DNA of 64,000 bases from Chrysophaeum taylorii. Its lineage: Eukaryota; Sar; Pelagophyceae; Pelagomonadales; Pelagomonadaceae. The notes below the pieces were generated by a model. It saw nothing but the letters and a program-made list of their open reading frames with translations, did no database searches and was not told the DNA's origin. This document shows positions 1-10,307 of the stretch, piece by piece. The DNA is taken from assembly GCA_029834535.1 (NCBI GenBank), contig JAQMWT010000028.1:248001-312000 (forward strand), given 5' to 3'. The translations under genes were made by a program, and so were the position numbers. Position 1 is the stretch's first letter. Each line of letters starts with the position of its first letter.

Positions 1-414
1 GTTTGGGTCGTCGAGCCGCACGCCCCATCGCGAGTCGTCCTCGCTTCGACACAACATCACGAGCGCCGCCGCGACCACTTCGATCATCGGCGTTACGGCA
101 CTGACGACGCTTACCCCACGACGATGTACGCACTCCCCACTAGCACCTGCTCCCTTTTCAGCGTTCACCCACCAACGCCCGCGCCCCCGCTCGTGAGGGA
201 GAGCAAGCGCCTCGGGCCGCGCTGCGCCCTCGCCCCCCTCAGCCATGTCGCCGCCTCGGGCAGCCCCACCCAGGCCGCTCGCGCTCAGCAGGACGTCGCA
301 CTCCGTCTCACATATATGTATCCCTCCGGGGGCAGCAAGCGTGCGACCTGCGGATCCCCCCCCCCCGTTCGCACTCCCCCCACGCCATTTTAAGATTGGC
401 CCAGTCCCCAGAAG
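1..414. repeat. Non-genic lead-in with a retroelement-derived fragment (family D)
   Basis: No gene is supported here. Positions about 215-345 are similar to the reverse complement of about 55190-55310 and to about 9640-9790. All three share the block containing TCGCCGCCTCGGG and then a CAGGACGTC-like motif. The three copies read as fragments of one repeated coding element (see 55120-55580). The rest is C-rich sequence upstream of the hydrolase gene. No promoter motif could be recognised. Confidence 0.5.
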
Positions 415-1443
415 ATGTTTTCGTTTTTGGTCATTTCGAGCGCCGGCGCGTGCTCGAACTTTTTCATGGACAGCGATCCGTACAGGATCAGCGTGCGGAC
501 GATGGACCTGGGGCTCGGGGCGTTTGATATGATCGTCTCCCCTGCGGGCGTTGCCCGGTACGGCCGCGTCGAGTTCGTGGCTGGGGTGCCTCGGCTCCCC
601 CTCGAGCGGTTCCAGACGGGCGGACTCAACGAGAAGGGGATGACGTGCGACCAGCAGACGCTCGTCAACGCCTCGTACCCTTTATCGGCCGCGGCGGGAT
701 CTCTTGCCGTCACGACGGACTCGTTCTGCGGAGAAGTCCTGGCCAACTACGGCTCGGCTCGCGAGCTCGAGGCGGCAATTTCGAACGGATCGCTCGCCAT
801 CGTCGAGGGCTACGTCAAAGAGACGCACTTCGTCGCGCGCGACGCTCTGGGAGAATCGCTCGTGATCGAGGCGTTCGGTCGCCGCGTCGAGACTCTCCTA
901 GATTTGAACGACGACGGCGTCACCGGCTTTGGGATTTTCACCAACGAGCCCGCCATCGATTACCACATCACCAACGTTCGACACTTCAAGTGGAAGCAGA
1001 CCCTCGCCAACCCATCCTTGGTGGTGCCCGGTGACTGGTACCCCGACAGTCGTTTCCTTCGGATATATCTCGTTAAGAACGGTATGGACCCTCCGGGCGA
1101 TTATACGACGGCCGTCCAGCAAGCCGTCCACGTCCTCAACACGATCACGGTCCCAATGGGCTCCGGCCAACTCGGGACCGACTCGAGCCTTGGCAGCGGC
1201 GGCGAGGGACCGCACGATCACACGCTCTACGGCGTCGTCTACGACCACCTCGACGCCCGATTGTACTATCGCACCTACCGCAACCTCAACCTCCAGATGG
1301 TCGACCTTCCCGCGCTCCTCGCCCACCTCGAGACGACGACGACGACGACGACGACAGACCCTCTCGTGCTTTCCGTCCTCTCCGCCGACCTGCCTTGGTA
1401 CAACGACGCAACTTCCTCCTTCGCCCCGCTCTCGGGTCGTTAA
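415..1443 (+). CDS. Secreted choloylglycine hydrolase / penicillin V acylase family Ntn-hydrolase
   Basis: The 342-residue protein resembles the linear amide C-N hydrolases (bile salt hydrolase / penicillin V acylase, Ntn fold), which cleave linear amide bonds using an N-terminal Cys. A short hydrophobic leader (residues 1-12) ends directly before ACSNF, so signal cleavage would expose Cys13 as the nucleophile. The expected Arg28 and Asp31 follow in VRTMD. An LNEKGM motif (Asn72) and FTNEP (Asn177) match the family's conserved Asn positions. Length fits the family (about 320-350). The protein probably acts outside the cell or in the endomembrane system. A pure ACG repeat near the C-terminus encodes a poly-Thr run. 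The ATG at 415 gives a very short signal peptide, so an upstream exon is possible. The substrate (bile-salt-like, N-acyl amino acid or acyl-homoserine lactone) cannot be told from sequence. Confidence 0.8.
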   Translation: MFSFLVISSAGACSNFFMDSDPYRISVRTMDLGLGAFDMIVSPAGVARYGRVEFVAGVPRLPLERFQTGGLNEKGMTCDQQTLVNASYPLSAAAGSLAVTTDSFCGEVLANYGSARELEAAISNGSLAIVEGYVKETHFVARDALGESLVIEAFGRRVETLLDLNDDGVTGFGIFTNEPAIDYHITNVRHFKWKQTLANPSLVVPGDWYPDSRFLRIYLVKNGMDPPGDYTTAVQQAVHVLNTITVPMGSGQLGTDSSLGSGGEGPHDHTLYGVVYDHLDARLYYRTYRNLNLQMVDLPALLAHLETTTTTTTTDPLVLSVLSADLPWYNDATSSFAPLSGR

Positions 1444-2198
1444 TCTTCCTAATTCATTCTGGTTGGCTTGGTGCTGCCGCTTCAGACCAAGTTGTTGCTT
1501 TGGACTCAGTCAACGGTGGTGCTTCTCGGAAGGGCCTGCTTTTGTTTTTTCCCCCCTCCGGACGAGCGGCTGCTTCAATCGGCTGCTCAAAAGAGAGTTA
1601 TTAACTCTTATTATTGTGGTTTGCAACTAACTAACTCCCAGGCTCAAAGAGCCAGAATGGATGAGCGCAAGGAAACAAAATAAGCACCAAGAATACAAAG
1701 GATATGCGCGCAGAGGGGGACAAGGATGAAGCAAGAACGCAAATTCTCATCAGAGCCAAAGGTAGGATGCTTAGAAGGGAGCAAGGCGAGAAGGAGTGAC
1801 GCAAGGAGCTCAAAGAGGGCGAGGGGGAAGAAGAACAGAGAGTAGCGGCAGGCGTGGTGATGAAAATAAATAAATAAATAAATAGATACATATAATAGAC
1901 ACGAGGGGACGAGACGACGCTACGCGATGGTTGCATCATGATGTCAGACCTCCCAAACAGGCCTCCATAATTTGGTCCGGGCGAGGCGGCCAAATGTCGC
2001 GAGAAGACGAGTAATTATGCCTCTCGTTGTAGCGCGTGGTGGTGGTGGTGGTGGTGGTGGTGGCCAAGTTGCTGTGGTGGCCAAGTTGCTGTTGTGCCAC
2101 AGATGAATAAATCCGAATGAGCACGCAATCAGCCGCAGCCGTGGCAAAAGCTGCGTCTCTCAAACATGCGCGCACTAATGAGATTGACAGCTCGGCTT
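1444..2198. repeat. Intergenic DNA with dispersed repeat family C copy 1 and simple repeats
   Basis: No gene is supported. Positions about 1625-2020 are a copy of a dispersed repeat also found at about 56465-56915, in the same orientation. Both begin near GAAGAGCCAG-type sequence followed by TGGATGAG, have a purine-rich middle, and end with CCCAAACAGGCC followed by GGGCGAGGCGGC. A CTAACTAACTAAC tract (about 1627-1639) sits at the left edge. Simple repeats are (TAAA)n at 1865-1883 and (GGT)n at 2037-2062. Confidence 0.6.
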
Positions 2199-5100
2199 TT
2201 ATTTCGATTTGATAAAATATGCCTCCTCCTCCTGCTCGGGGCGATAATCGTCGTCGGCATCAGGGTGCGTGGAGTAGCCATTGATTTGAACGTTATCGGT
2301 GTCCGATCTCGGAGTGTTGTTGCTGCTTGATCCCAGATCGTCGTCGTCGTCGTCGTCGCTTTCAGTTTTGGATTCAACTCCGCCGGAAGACGACGACTCT
2401 CTATTGGCGCGGGCTGTACAGCCACTGCTGCAGTAGACCATGCATCGCCCGATATCCTGGCGACTCCGCCGCGAACGCCAGAGCTTTTGAAGCACAAGCG
2501 CCATTTTTATCTTGACAGCCGCGTCTCGGCGGCAGCGAACGCTCGGCTGGGCGTCGACGAGTTTCATGGCAAAATCGCAGAACTGCGAACGCGCGCGCGA
2601 GCCGCAATGCGTCAGAAAGAAGAGGATGGAGCTGCGGTCGATATTTTCAACGATGATCGAATCCTGGTAGTCACCAACGGCATGCATGAGCGAGGTGTAC
2701 CGCTCGATGATGCCGATGGCTTCGCTGAGAATGGCGCGCCGTTTATCCGTGCTGTGCATGAGGAGGTCGATCAGAAAGGGGAAGCTAGTGTCGAGATGTC
2801 GGTAGAAGGAAGCTTTAGGCGAATTGGAATAGTTGCTCGTCAGCGCGCTGTCGCTCACATATGACGCGAGGACGCCTTCGAGTTCCACGATGCGCTCGAT
2901 CTCGTCAAGAGCGTGGCGCCAGAAGCGCATGCTAGTGAAGAACGCTCTGAGCGGTGCGCCTCGAAACGTCTTAAAAAATTCCATGTTACGTAGAGATTCG
3001 GTGGACAGCAAGGGTACAACGACGTTATTCTCCATCGCATAATCAGTGCGACTCAGCTCGATGTCCGCAGCCGCCGATGACAACGAGCGTCTCGACCCAA
3101 AATGTAGAAACGACGACCCCACGGAGTCTCTCACAGCGCTGACCATTCTTAGCGTTCGCTCGCTGAGGTGACGTAAGTCCCCGCTCGAAATAGTTGTTCT
3201 CATTGATAACAGACTGCGATTTCCTTTCATCAACGCATCATCCGTACCATCAAGGTCGCGAGCGGCTCGAACGAGAGCTTTCTTGGCGGTGAGACGATCG
3301 GCGTTTCGACGGGTATTGCGCACTGTCTCGACGATGGCGTAGAGGAAGTAGACAACTTGAACGAATATAAAGAGGAAAATGAAAGTGGTGCGCTCGCCCG
3401 GCTGGGATGTCTCCGTGGCCGAAACCTCAAACGCCGTGAAACACATACCAAGGACAAGCGTAAGCACGGACACGAAAATGCCGAATTCTTCGAATCTATT
3501 TTCTTGGTGCGAGATGAATGGACGAACGTGACTGTGCTCCATGGCTAGAGCGAGAAGCACGGCGAGGCCTGCGAGGCTCTGAGAAAAAGGACTTTTCCAG
3601 AGAACTTGGCTGACGACAGATAGGGCGGCCTGCTTTGCGAGGCGTACCGAACTCCAGTAGAGAGCGTGGGACCTGTAAGGCTTGTACAAAAAGCCATATA
3701 CGCGGAGGACCTCGGGATTGTGGAGCTCGTTGCGGTGCAACCGCACGGTCACGTGGTACGTGCAGATGCCGCAGACCATCAAAACGTATGCGAAATAAAT
3801 CGACGCCACCACACGCATGGCGTTTGCCGTTGAACTGTCGCACGAGTCTGCGGGCGACACGGCGAATACCCGCTGTTCACGCCCGACAAACCGGCGGCAC
3901 AAGAACGGGCTCATGCAGTACATTAGGAGGATGGGCATCGAGGTTACGACGAAAGAGGCGTGAGAACCGATCGTGCTGTGCCAGGCGTTGAGCCCGCCGG
4001 ACGTTGCAACAGCCGCATAAGCGCATCGTATAACGAGATGGACGAACGGCAAGGCGAGCGTGAGGAAGAAAGTGTGTGCTTGCCCCCATTTGGGAAACGC
4101 GCACGTCGGGTCGAGGACGTCGACGTCGAAGAGCGCGATGCGGTAAAGCACGATAATATACTGGAATTGCTTTGGCCAATAGAGGCGGAAAGAAGTAAGA
4201 ATGCCTAGGTCTTGGAAGACGGCGAGGACAAGGTTCAACACGTTATAGCCTGGCCGAATGAAGTCGTTGATGACGGCGAAGAGCGCGAACAACACGGCGT
4301 AGCACAAAATTGTGAATAAAATATGGTTGACGCGCGCCGGACACTTGGGCGCGAGAGTTGCTACCGCAAAGCGACCGTCCTTGGGCTCCTCGCAGAGCGG
4401 CTCTTCGAAGTGGTGACCAGCGTCGCACCAGCGGTTCGGTCGACCGAGCTTCACGGGTTCACCCGACGCTCTCAGGCAGCTGCCGTTGTGCGCTTCGGCG
4501 TAGCCCTTGGCACAGGCCGTCGGTCGCGTGCCACCCACGCAGAGAAATGCGTGACGGCAACGATACGCGCGAAGCTTTGTGGTCGCCGAGTTGCTGACGT
4601 CGAGCCAGTAGGCATCGCGTGGGTATGGGAGCGTAAACCCGCCTTCGCACACCACTTTGTTCTGAAGGCTCGGCCGGTCGCAACTGTGGCACTCTGACAA
4701 AGGCCACGTCGGCGTGTAATAACCCGCGAGGCACCGGCAATCTTTGGCGCTCGGGCTTCCCTCCCACCCAACCGCGGCGTTCTCGCCGCAAAGCTTGCAC
4801 CCCTGCTGTCCCGTCAAGTCCTGGTACGACGACGAGAGACATTCAGCGCAGGTGCTCGCACCAGAGTTCGGTTGGAACTTGCCTGCTGGGCACTCCCTGC
4901 ATCGACCGCTCTCGTCGAGGTAAGCCCCCGGTTGACAGACCACGCTATCTGCCGGGGCCGTCGAAGAGCCGTCGCGAAAAGTGTATTGCTGCCCGTCCAA
5001 TACTTCCCACTTGTCTTTGTTCCATGTTGCGACACAGATCGCAGTGAGACCTGCGGTGCCGTTGCCGATAAAGTTCACGATGTTAAGAGGAAGGGGGTCG

Positions 5101-6260
5101 GCCTTGCGATTTCCGTTTTCGGCGAACTCGACGACGTTCGAAACACCAACGAATGACGCGCCCTTCATCGCAGCGAGAAGCTCCTCGCCTCGCGGCGTCG
5201 CGTTACAGGAAGCAATACCAATCGTGGCGACGGCGTCGAAGGCGAAACAGATCTGGCTGAATACGAAGGCGCGGTTAAAAAAGTCGGCATCGAGCGTCCC
5301 AAACGGCTCTACTGCGTCCAGCAGCGAGGTAAAATCTTCGACCATTTGCTGTTTCAACGTTGCTTGAAGCCTCAAGCGCGCATCGTCCGTGGTATACGCG
5401 GCTTCAACCGACATCTTGAAACCACCTCGAACCAGCTCCGCCACATCGCCGGTAGCCCTGATCAACGCCTCGTCGCTCATCAAATCCATGAATACAAAAG
5501 CGTGTTCGTTCGTGGTCACCTTGTTAGCGACCAGCCGCTCGGACACAAGCGCGAGGTCGGCGTCCGAAAACGCCAAGAAAATAATTCTAAATTCGACCAG
5601 GTTGCTGATAGCGATATCGAGAGACGCTGAGCTTCCACTCTGGAAAAACGCCCACTTGCAAATGAAGTGAAATTTGACGCACTTCGGTGACAGACTTTCT
5701 CTGTAGCTCTCTCCCTCGTTTTCCGAGTAGAGCACTCCTATCGAGTTCCAGTTGTTCTCCATAGCGAACATCATTGCACGGTCTGCAAACTCCCCGCCAG
5801 ACGGGATCGTCCGCATAAACCACTCATACTTGTCTAACGCAGTTGACCCCGATCCGAACGAAATTTGTGGCCTCTTGTCGATCTCGCAGTACAAAGCCAG
5901 AGGCTCAGAAATTTCATTGTTCGCGGCACCGACGATCACGTCGAGGTGCTCGTAGTTGTTGCGATACTCCATCAGCGCGTCGGAGGAGCGCCCGAACGTG
6001 TTGAACAACGACAATTCGAGCTGCCGATCGCAAGGCCCCAGCGACCCAAATTCCTCGATGACTGACGCGTTGCGCTCGTTGAATTGCGTCGCAGCCAAGG
6101 CGGCCGCCACGGCGACTTGTTTGTAAACGCCACCCGAGGTCTCTGTCGGCACCCCCCCGTCGTACGTAGCGAACGGCATGAAGGCCCCGATGCGCACCAC
6201 GGTGTGGTCGTCTCTCCTCCTCGCGCGACAGACGACTAAGGCGGTGAGCGCACAGAACAT
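2199..6260 (-). CDS. Large membrane receptor: Venus-flytrap domain, Cys-rich stalk, polytopic membrane domain (paralogue 1)
   Basis: The protein has 1,353 residues from the ATG at 6260; the frame is open further upstream but only from a TTG. A hydrophobic leader at the N-terminus looks like a signal peptide. Residues about 20-430 resemble the type-1 periplasmic-binding / ANF-receptor ligand-binding fold (RIGAFMPF start; repeated FNERNAS and GAANNEIS-type segments). Residues about 440-625 form a Cys-rich stalk of the ephrin-receptor/GCC2-GCC3 type (CPAGKFQPNSGASTCAEC pattern). Residues about 640-990 carry around nine hydrophobic segments. A cytosolic helical region follows, then an IQ-like motif near residue 1250 (LVLQKLWRSRR) and an acidic tail. 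It probably binds an extracellular ligand and signals through calmodulin-type partners. It is closely related to 10308-14318. It is not a plain class C GPCR, because the membrane region appears to have more than seven segments. Confidence 0.8.
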   Translation of the reverse strand: MFCALTALVVCRARRRDDHTVVRIGAFMPFATYDGGVPTETSGGVYKQVAVAAALAATQFNERNASVIEEFGSLGPCDRQLELSLFNTFGRSSDALMEYRNNYEHLDVIVGAANNEISEPLALYCEIDKRPQISFGSGSTALDKYEWFMRTIPSGGEFADRAMMFAMENNWNSIGVLYSENEGESYRESLSPKCVKFHFICKWAFFQSGSSASLDIAISNLVEFRIIFLAFSDADLALVSERLVANKVTTNEHAFVFMDLMSDEALIRATGDVAELVRGGFKMSVEAAYTTDDARLRLQATLKQQMVEDFTSLLDAVEPFGTLDADFFNRAFVFSQICFAFDAVATIGIASCNATPRGEELLAAMKGASFVGVSNVVEFAENGNRKADPLPLNIVNFIGNGTAGLTAICVATWNKDKWEVLDGQQYTFRDGSSTAPADSVVCQPGAYLDESGRCRECPAGKFQPNSGASTCAECLSSSYQDLTGQQGCKLCGENAAVGWEGSPSAKDCRCLAGYYTPTWPLSECHSCDRPSLQNKVVCEGGFTLPYPRDAYWLDVSNSATTKLRAYRCRHAFLCVGGTRPTACAKGYAEAHNGSCLRASGEPVKLGRPNRWCDAGHHFEEPLCEEPKDGRFAVATLAPKCPARVNHILFTILCYAVLFALFAVINDFIRPGYNVLNLVLAVFQDLGILTSFRLYWPKQFQYIIVLYRIALFDVDVLDPTCAFPKWGQAHTFFLTLALPFVHLVIRCAYAAVATSGGLNAWHSTIGSHASFVVTSMPILLMYCMSPFLCRRFVGREQRVFAVSPADSCDSSTANAMRVVASIYFAYVLMVCGICTYHVTVRLHRNELHNPEVLRVYGFLYKPYRSHALYWSSVRLAKQAALSVVSQVLWKSPFSQSLAGLAVLLALAMEHSHVRPFISHQENRFEEFGIFVSVLTLVLGMCFTAFEVSATETSQPGERTTFIFLFIFVQVVYFLYAIVETVRNTRRNADRLTAKKALVRAARDLDGTDDALMKGNRSLLSMRTTISSGDLRHLSERTLRMVSAVRDSVGSSFLHFGSRRSLSSAAADIELSRTDYAMENNVVVPLLSTESLRNMEFFKTFRGAPLRAFFTSMRFWRHALDEIERIVELEGVLASYVSDSALTSNYSNSPKASFYRHLDTSFPFLIDLLMHSTDKRRAILSEAIGIIERYTSLMHAVGDYQDSIIVENIDRSSILFFLTHCGSRARSQFCDFAMKLVDAQPSVRCRRDAAVKIKMALVLQKLWRSRRSRQDIGRCMVYCSSGCTARANRESSSSGGVESKTESDDDDDDDLGSSSNNTPRSDTDNVQINGYSTHPDADDDYRPEQEEEAYFIKSK

Positions 6261-9200
6261 TTTTTTCAAAGACGGAGCGCGGAACGAGCTCTTAAAGAGG
6301 GAGAGCCCTCGTCGCACGCTATCGTCTGCAGCTGTCGGCTGTTTCAATCCATCGATGACCGTCGCGATCAACTTGTTTTAGTTGGACTAAAATGCGGGGA
6401 TTTCATGACGTATTGTGGTAAATTATTGTTTCTTGTTGAGGAGATGAATAACCGTCGTCGCCGCGCCTGCCGCCCCGTCGTCATCGCCATGGGCGGTACG
6501 AGCGCGCTGCTCGTCTCCGTTTTCTACGTGGCTTCACGCCGTTCCGCCCGGCGGTTCACCATCGGTGTGCGGCCTTAGCACTGCCCGGTGCTTCGGTACC
6601 GTGCATGCCTTCTGCTATTTCGTCGCGCACACGGATGATGCCTTCACATTGTTTGAATCTGACGTTGCCGACAAGGCACCGCCTCCTGAGCCCGTCGGGT
6701 CTACTCCTTCCCCAATCCCTGCTGCGCGGCCCTTCATTTCCGTATTTAGATGCGCCCGCATTCGTGTCACTCCATGCATCTCTTTCGCCCTTTGCCTCGC
6801 ACTCGACAATCTCTGCCGTACGAATCAACAACATCGTGATCCTACTTCAACTGGTGAGGGTGCCACCGCCCCGCTTCTTTCGAGCGCCTGTTTTGTCCCC
6901 GCCTTGAGGATCAAACCCCCTCGTGCCGCGTGTGCGACCCGCCCTCTACGCCGGCCGCCGGACCGGCTCGCGTCATTGCAGCCGGCGCCGTTACAGGCCA
7001 CCCTCGCTCTGAGCCTGTGGATTTTGAGCCACGGCCAAGGAGCCGCGGCTATGCTGCACCTTGCTGTCGATCATTCGTCGTCCTCTCGCACCCTCGCAGC
7101 TCGCCGATGACGAACGAACTTTGCTGCTGACCGCCGTTTGTCGTCCACTACCGCACTGCGCCCTCGATGCCCTTGCCCAGCTCGCCATCCGCTTTCCCAC
7201 CTCCCATGACGCGACGGCGGACGCGACAAAAGTAATGCCTCTAACGAGCTCCAGCGGCGGATCGCCGTGGACAAGCTTGCGCAAAGCTTGCCGACTACGC
7301 CAAAGCCAAGTTGCATGCCTTTGGTAACTTCGTGTTCAAGCAACTGCAGCCGACGCGTGGGTTGAGGTCCATGGTTCTGTGCCTCGCTCGTGCCCCGATA
7401 TTAGAAGGTTGACCACAGGGTGACCACATCATAACACCTCCTTCCTGCTTGGTTGTTCATGATGTCATATAGGCTCTCGATGACCGCTTGCGTGAGTGTG
7501 GCGTGTACGCGCATTGTGGCATGGACGATGCCTCCGGTTTGAGTTGTGAACTAGTTGAGTTAGGCCTCGCTACTGCATCGCTCTTACCCTGATCGCCGAC
7601 CGCATGGTTGCGATGGAGGACGGTGCCTCGTGAATCATGGGCCTTGTGAGGGCATCCGCCCTCCCGGCGTAGGTTGGCACCTGTTCGCCTCCCGGGCGGG
7701 CCGGTTGGCAGCCGGAACGTTCGCAGTGGGACGGGGTATGGCCGGGGGCGCAGACGGAATGTTATCGGCGAGTTGGTTGTCAGTCACATCGCGGTCTCCT
7801 CGTCGCTTGGCGACAAGCTTGATGATCACTCTCCGCCGACCCACCTTTCGGCGTCCCTCGTCTACAGACCCGTGATTCCGAACTGGCTCCTGTCGGTCCG
7901 GCCTGGCTCCCATGCTCGGGAGAGGCCTAAAGTTAGTTAGTTAATTAATTAGTTAGTTACTGCATCACCCCGAGCATAGATTACATCGCGCAGCACTTCT
8001 AACCCTCTATTTCCGAGGCGGAGCTCCGCCGCTTTGACTGTGCCTTTCCTGATTTTGTCGTCACCGCGCTCGGGGCCCAGGCAGTTCAAGTCTTTAACGC
8101 CAAAGTCATGGTCCTCCAGCGCCTCCGTCTTCCCGAGAGAACCGGCACTCGCGGTATTTACTCTCGTGCTGACCTCATCCCTGCTGCCTTCGTGGTATGA
8201 TATCCCAGCCCTTCCCATGCCTCGTTGGCCGCCGCACTTCAGCCAGAGCCGTCGTAGTCCCTGGTTAGGTACCCCACCTCGCTTTGGTGCTGGGGTGCGG
8301 TCCATTGAGAACCAAAAATGAACTGCGCCGTTGGCATCACCTCTTTGTTTCAGTACCCTCTGGCGACACTTCGAGCACCACTGAACATCCCGCGTGATCA
8401 CGCTTGCACTGCACTCCTCTCAGCCTCGACCTTTAAAAGACCCCTTTGCGTGCTCCCGTCCCTGTTGTCGGTCGATTTTTTTATGCCCCCTGGCGAACTG
8501 AACACCCCTGCGCCCTTCACGCATTTACGTCTTCACTGTAACACAACCCTCGACCATTTAATACCCCCTCCCAAAAACAGTCGACCTTTTGTACAAACAC
8601 CGTGGCGAGGGGTCTTGAGAACGTGTGGGCTAGCCTTGTTCGCTCCGAACCTCACGTTCGTCAACGACCCCTCCCTCCCCCCGAGTTCGTCTTCATGTGC
8701 GTCCTCGTCGACCCGGCCGCTCCTCCCCCCGCGCTTGTACCCAAGCTCCTGCGCACCTTCGCCACTCAAAGCGAGGGTACCATGGCAACTGCGCTCCGGC
8801 CACTTGTTCTCGCTGTCGATAAACAACGCTCGTCGCTCGCGAGATCGCACAGCCAATTTCATCAGCTCGCGGCCGCACCCGTCGCAACTGCTGCCCAACC
8901 GCTTGTGGGTGGAAATGTGCGCCGAATGCTTTGGGTATCCACTCCGGCGTGAGAGGGCCTCGTGGGATCGTACCTTCGTTCCCACTTTCGCCACCTCAAA
9001 TCACCTCGTCTATCGCACCTCTAAGAGGACAGTCTGGCATCACAACAGACTCCATCGCATTGCCGGTACCCGGCATTTCCGCCATGTCTGAGGTGTTCGG
9101 CGTCTTAGTCGACGTCGTCGCGCCTCTTGTCCGCTCCAACTGATGGCGAGCACTGCGGTATCCTCAAACTTAATGGCCGCTACCGTGGTAACCTCGCCCA

Positions 9201-10307
9201 GCACCATGTGGTGCCCGACATCATTGTCGCGCTCGACCGTGAAAACCTCTACAATGTCAAGATGCTCGCCTGGCGCACGAGGTCCGGGGCGGCAGCCCTC
9301 CCACACCATCGCTTCCGCTACCAACAAGCGCGCCACGCAAGTCCACGGTGACTAGCGACGCTTGCGACAAGGTCCTCGCTACCGCGGGTGCCACGGTCTC
9401 CCGCCCCCGTCAAGCAGAGCTTGCGCAGCTACTACACCGCCTATGACCTTGACTTCCTTTCCTCTGGCGAGGCCAGCGAGGCGTAACACAAGCTTGCACA
9501 CATCTGTTCGACCCGGATCGCTGAGCGGGCGTGTGTTGACAGCAGCTTTGCTAGTGTCACAGGTGCCACGACGGTCCAGCTCCGCCACATCTACCGTGAG
9601 TGGGGCCTCGCAGCTAGATTGGGCCGGTGTCGCCGCGTTTTTACCGCCCTCCGCCACTTCGATGCCTCGGGCAGCCTAAATCCAAACTCAGTCTGTCCGT
9701 ACCCAGAAGGACGTACAGCTCCGTCGCATGTGTGTCCGTCGGCAGGACGAGCATGCACTGCACGCCGGACCTGTCGTCGCCTACCACCCGCCAGGTCCCG
9801 CCTCGGCGGAGACTACGACTAAGCCGGTCCTCTCTGGGTGCAAGCCTCAGATGCCCTCTCCGCTCGCGAAAATTTGCGCCTCCGAACACACGGCGGGTTG
9901 CTCCGCGTTCGATTTGCCTTCCTCTTTGCAAGCCCCTAATGTCGCCGGCTATTGAAAAGCCGAATTGACTTCAGTTGGCCGTAACGCGACAGGGTGGCTA
10001 TCACCGCGATCCGGTCGCTCTCCTTTGGAACTGCAATTGTGGGGCAAAAGGTAGAGTAGTATCCTGGGAAAGTTGATCTCGCTGCACGGAGCTGCGCCAA
10101 CTTCGATACTGCACTCGACATGCCTCCACCAATGCTCGAGAAGCATGTTGCCAGGATTTAATGCCACCAACCTATCTCGTGACAGCCACATCGCTAATCT
10201 ACAGTGCTATCCCATGCGGTTGGTCTCAGCAACCAGGGTTGGCGGAGTCAAATTCAACACCTTCCTTAACTTCGCTCTTGGCGCTGTCCACATGCGAGAT
10301 CATATAC
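6261..10307. repeat. Decayed retroelement zone between the two receptor genes, with a family A insertion
   Basis: About 4 kb with no intact gene. Positions about 9440-9800 encode, with internal stops, a stretch matching the family D peptide at 55120-55580 (GEAS..., then LRHIYREWG against TRRIYREWG). Adjacent 6.5-9.4 kb sequence has many short broken frames on both strands and is probably the rest of the same dead element. Positions about 7595-7965 are a copy of dispersed repeat A, ending in a TTAG-type tract at about 7930-7960. No receptor-like exons were seen here, so the gap looks like insertion between tandem duplicates. Confidence 0.55.
7595..7965 (+). repeat. Dispersed repeat family A, copy 1 (with TTAG-type tail)
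   Basis: The element begins near GCGATGGAGGACGGTGCC (about 7608), runs through GGCGTAGGTTGGCACCTGTTCG (given here in two parts: GGCGTAGGTTGG and CACCTGTTCG), and ends with TCCCATGCTCGGGAGAGG followed by TTAGTTAGTTAATTAA. The same blocks occur inverted at about 57716-58075, 58779-59170 and (5' part) 29440-29720. The simple TTAG tail at one end suggests a SINE- or LINE-like retroposon with a simple-repeat 3' tail. Open frames inside the copies are mutually similar but carry no recognisable domain. Confidence 0.65.

Noticed and set aside
1631-1993. Minus-strand open frame of 120 residues
   Set aside because: Low-complexity reading of repeat family C, not conserved in the second copy.
6261-6371. 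37-residue N-terminal extension of receptor paralogue 1
   Set aside because: Starts at TTG and precedes an ATG followed by a clear signal peptide that matches paralogue 2.
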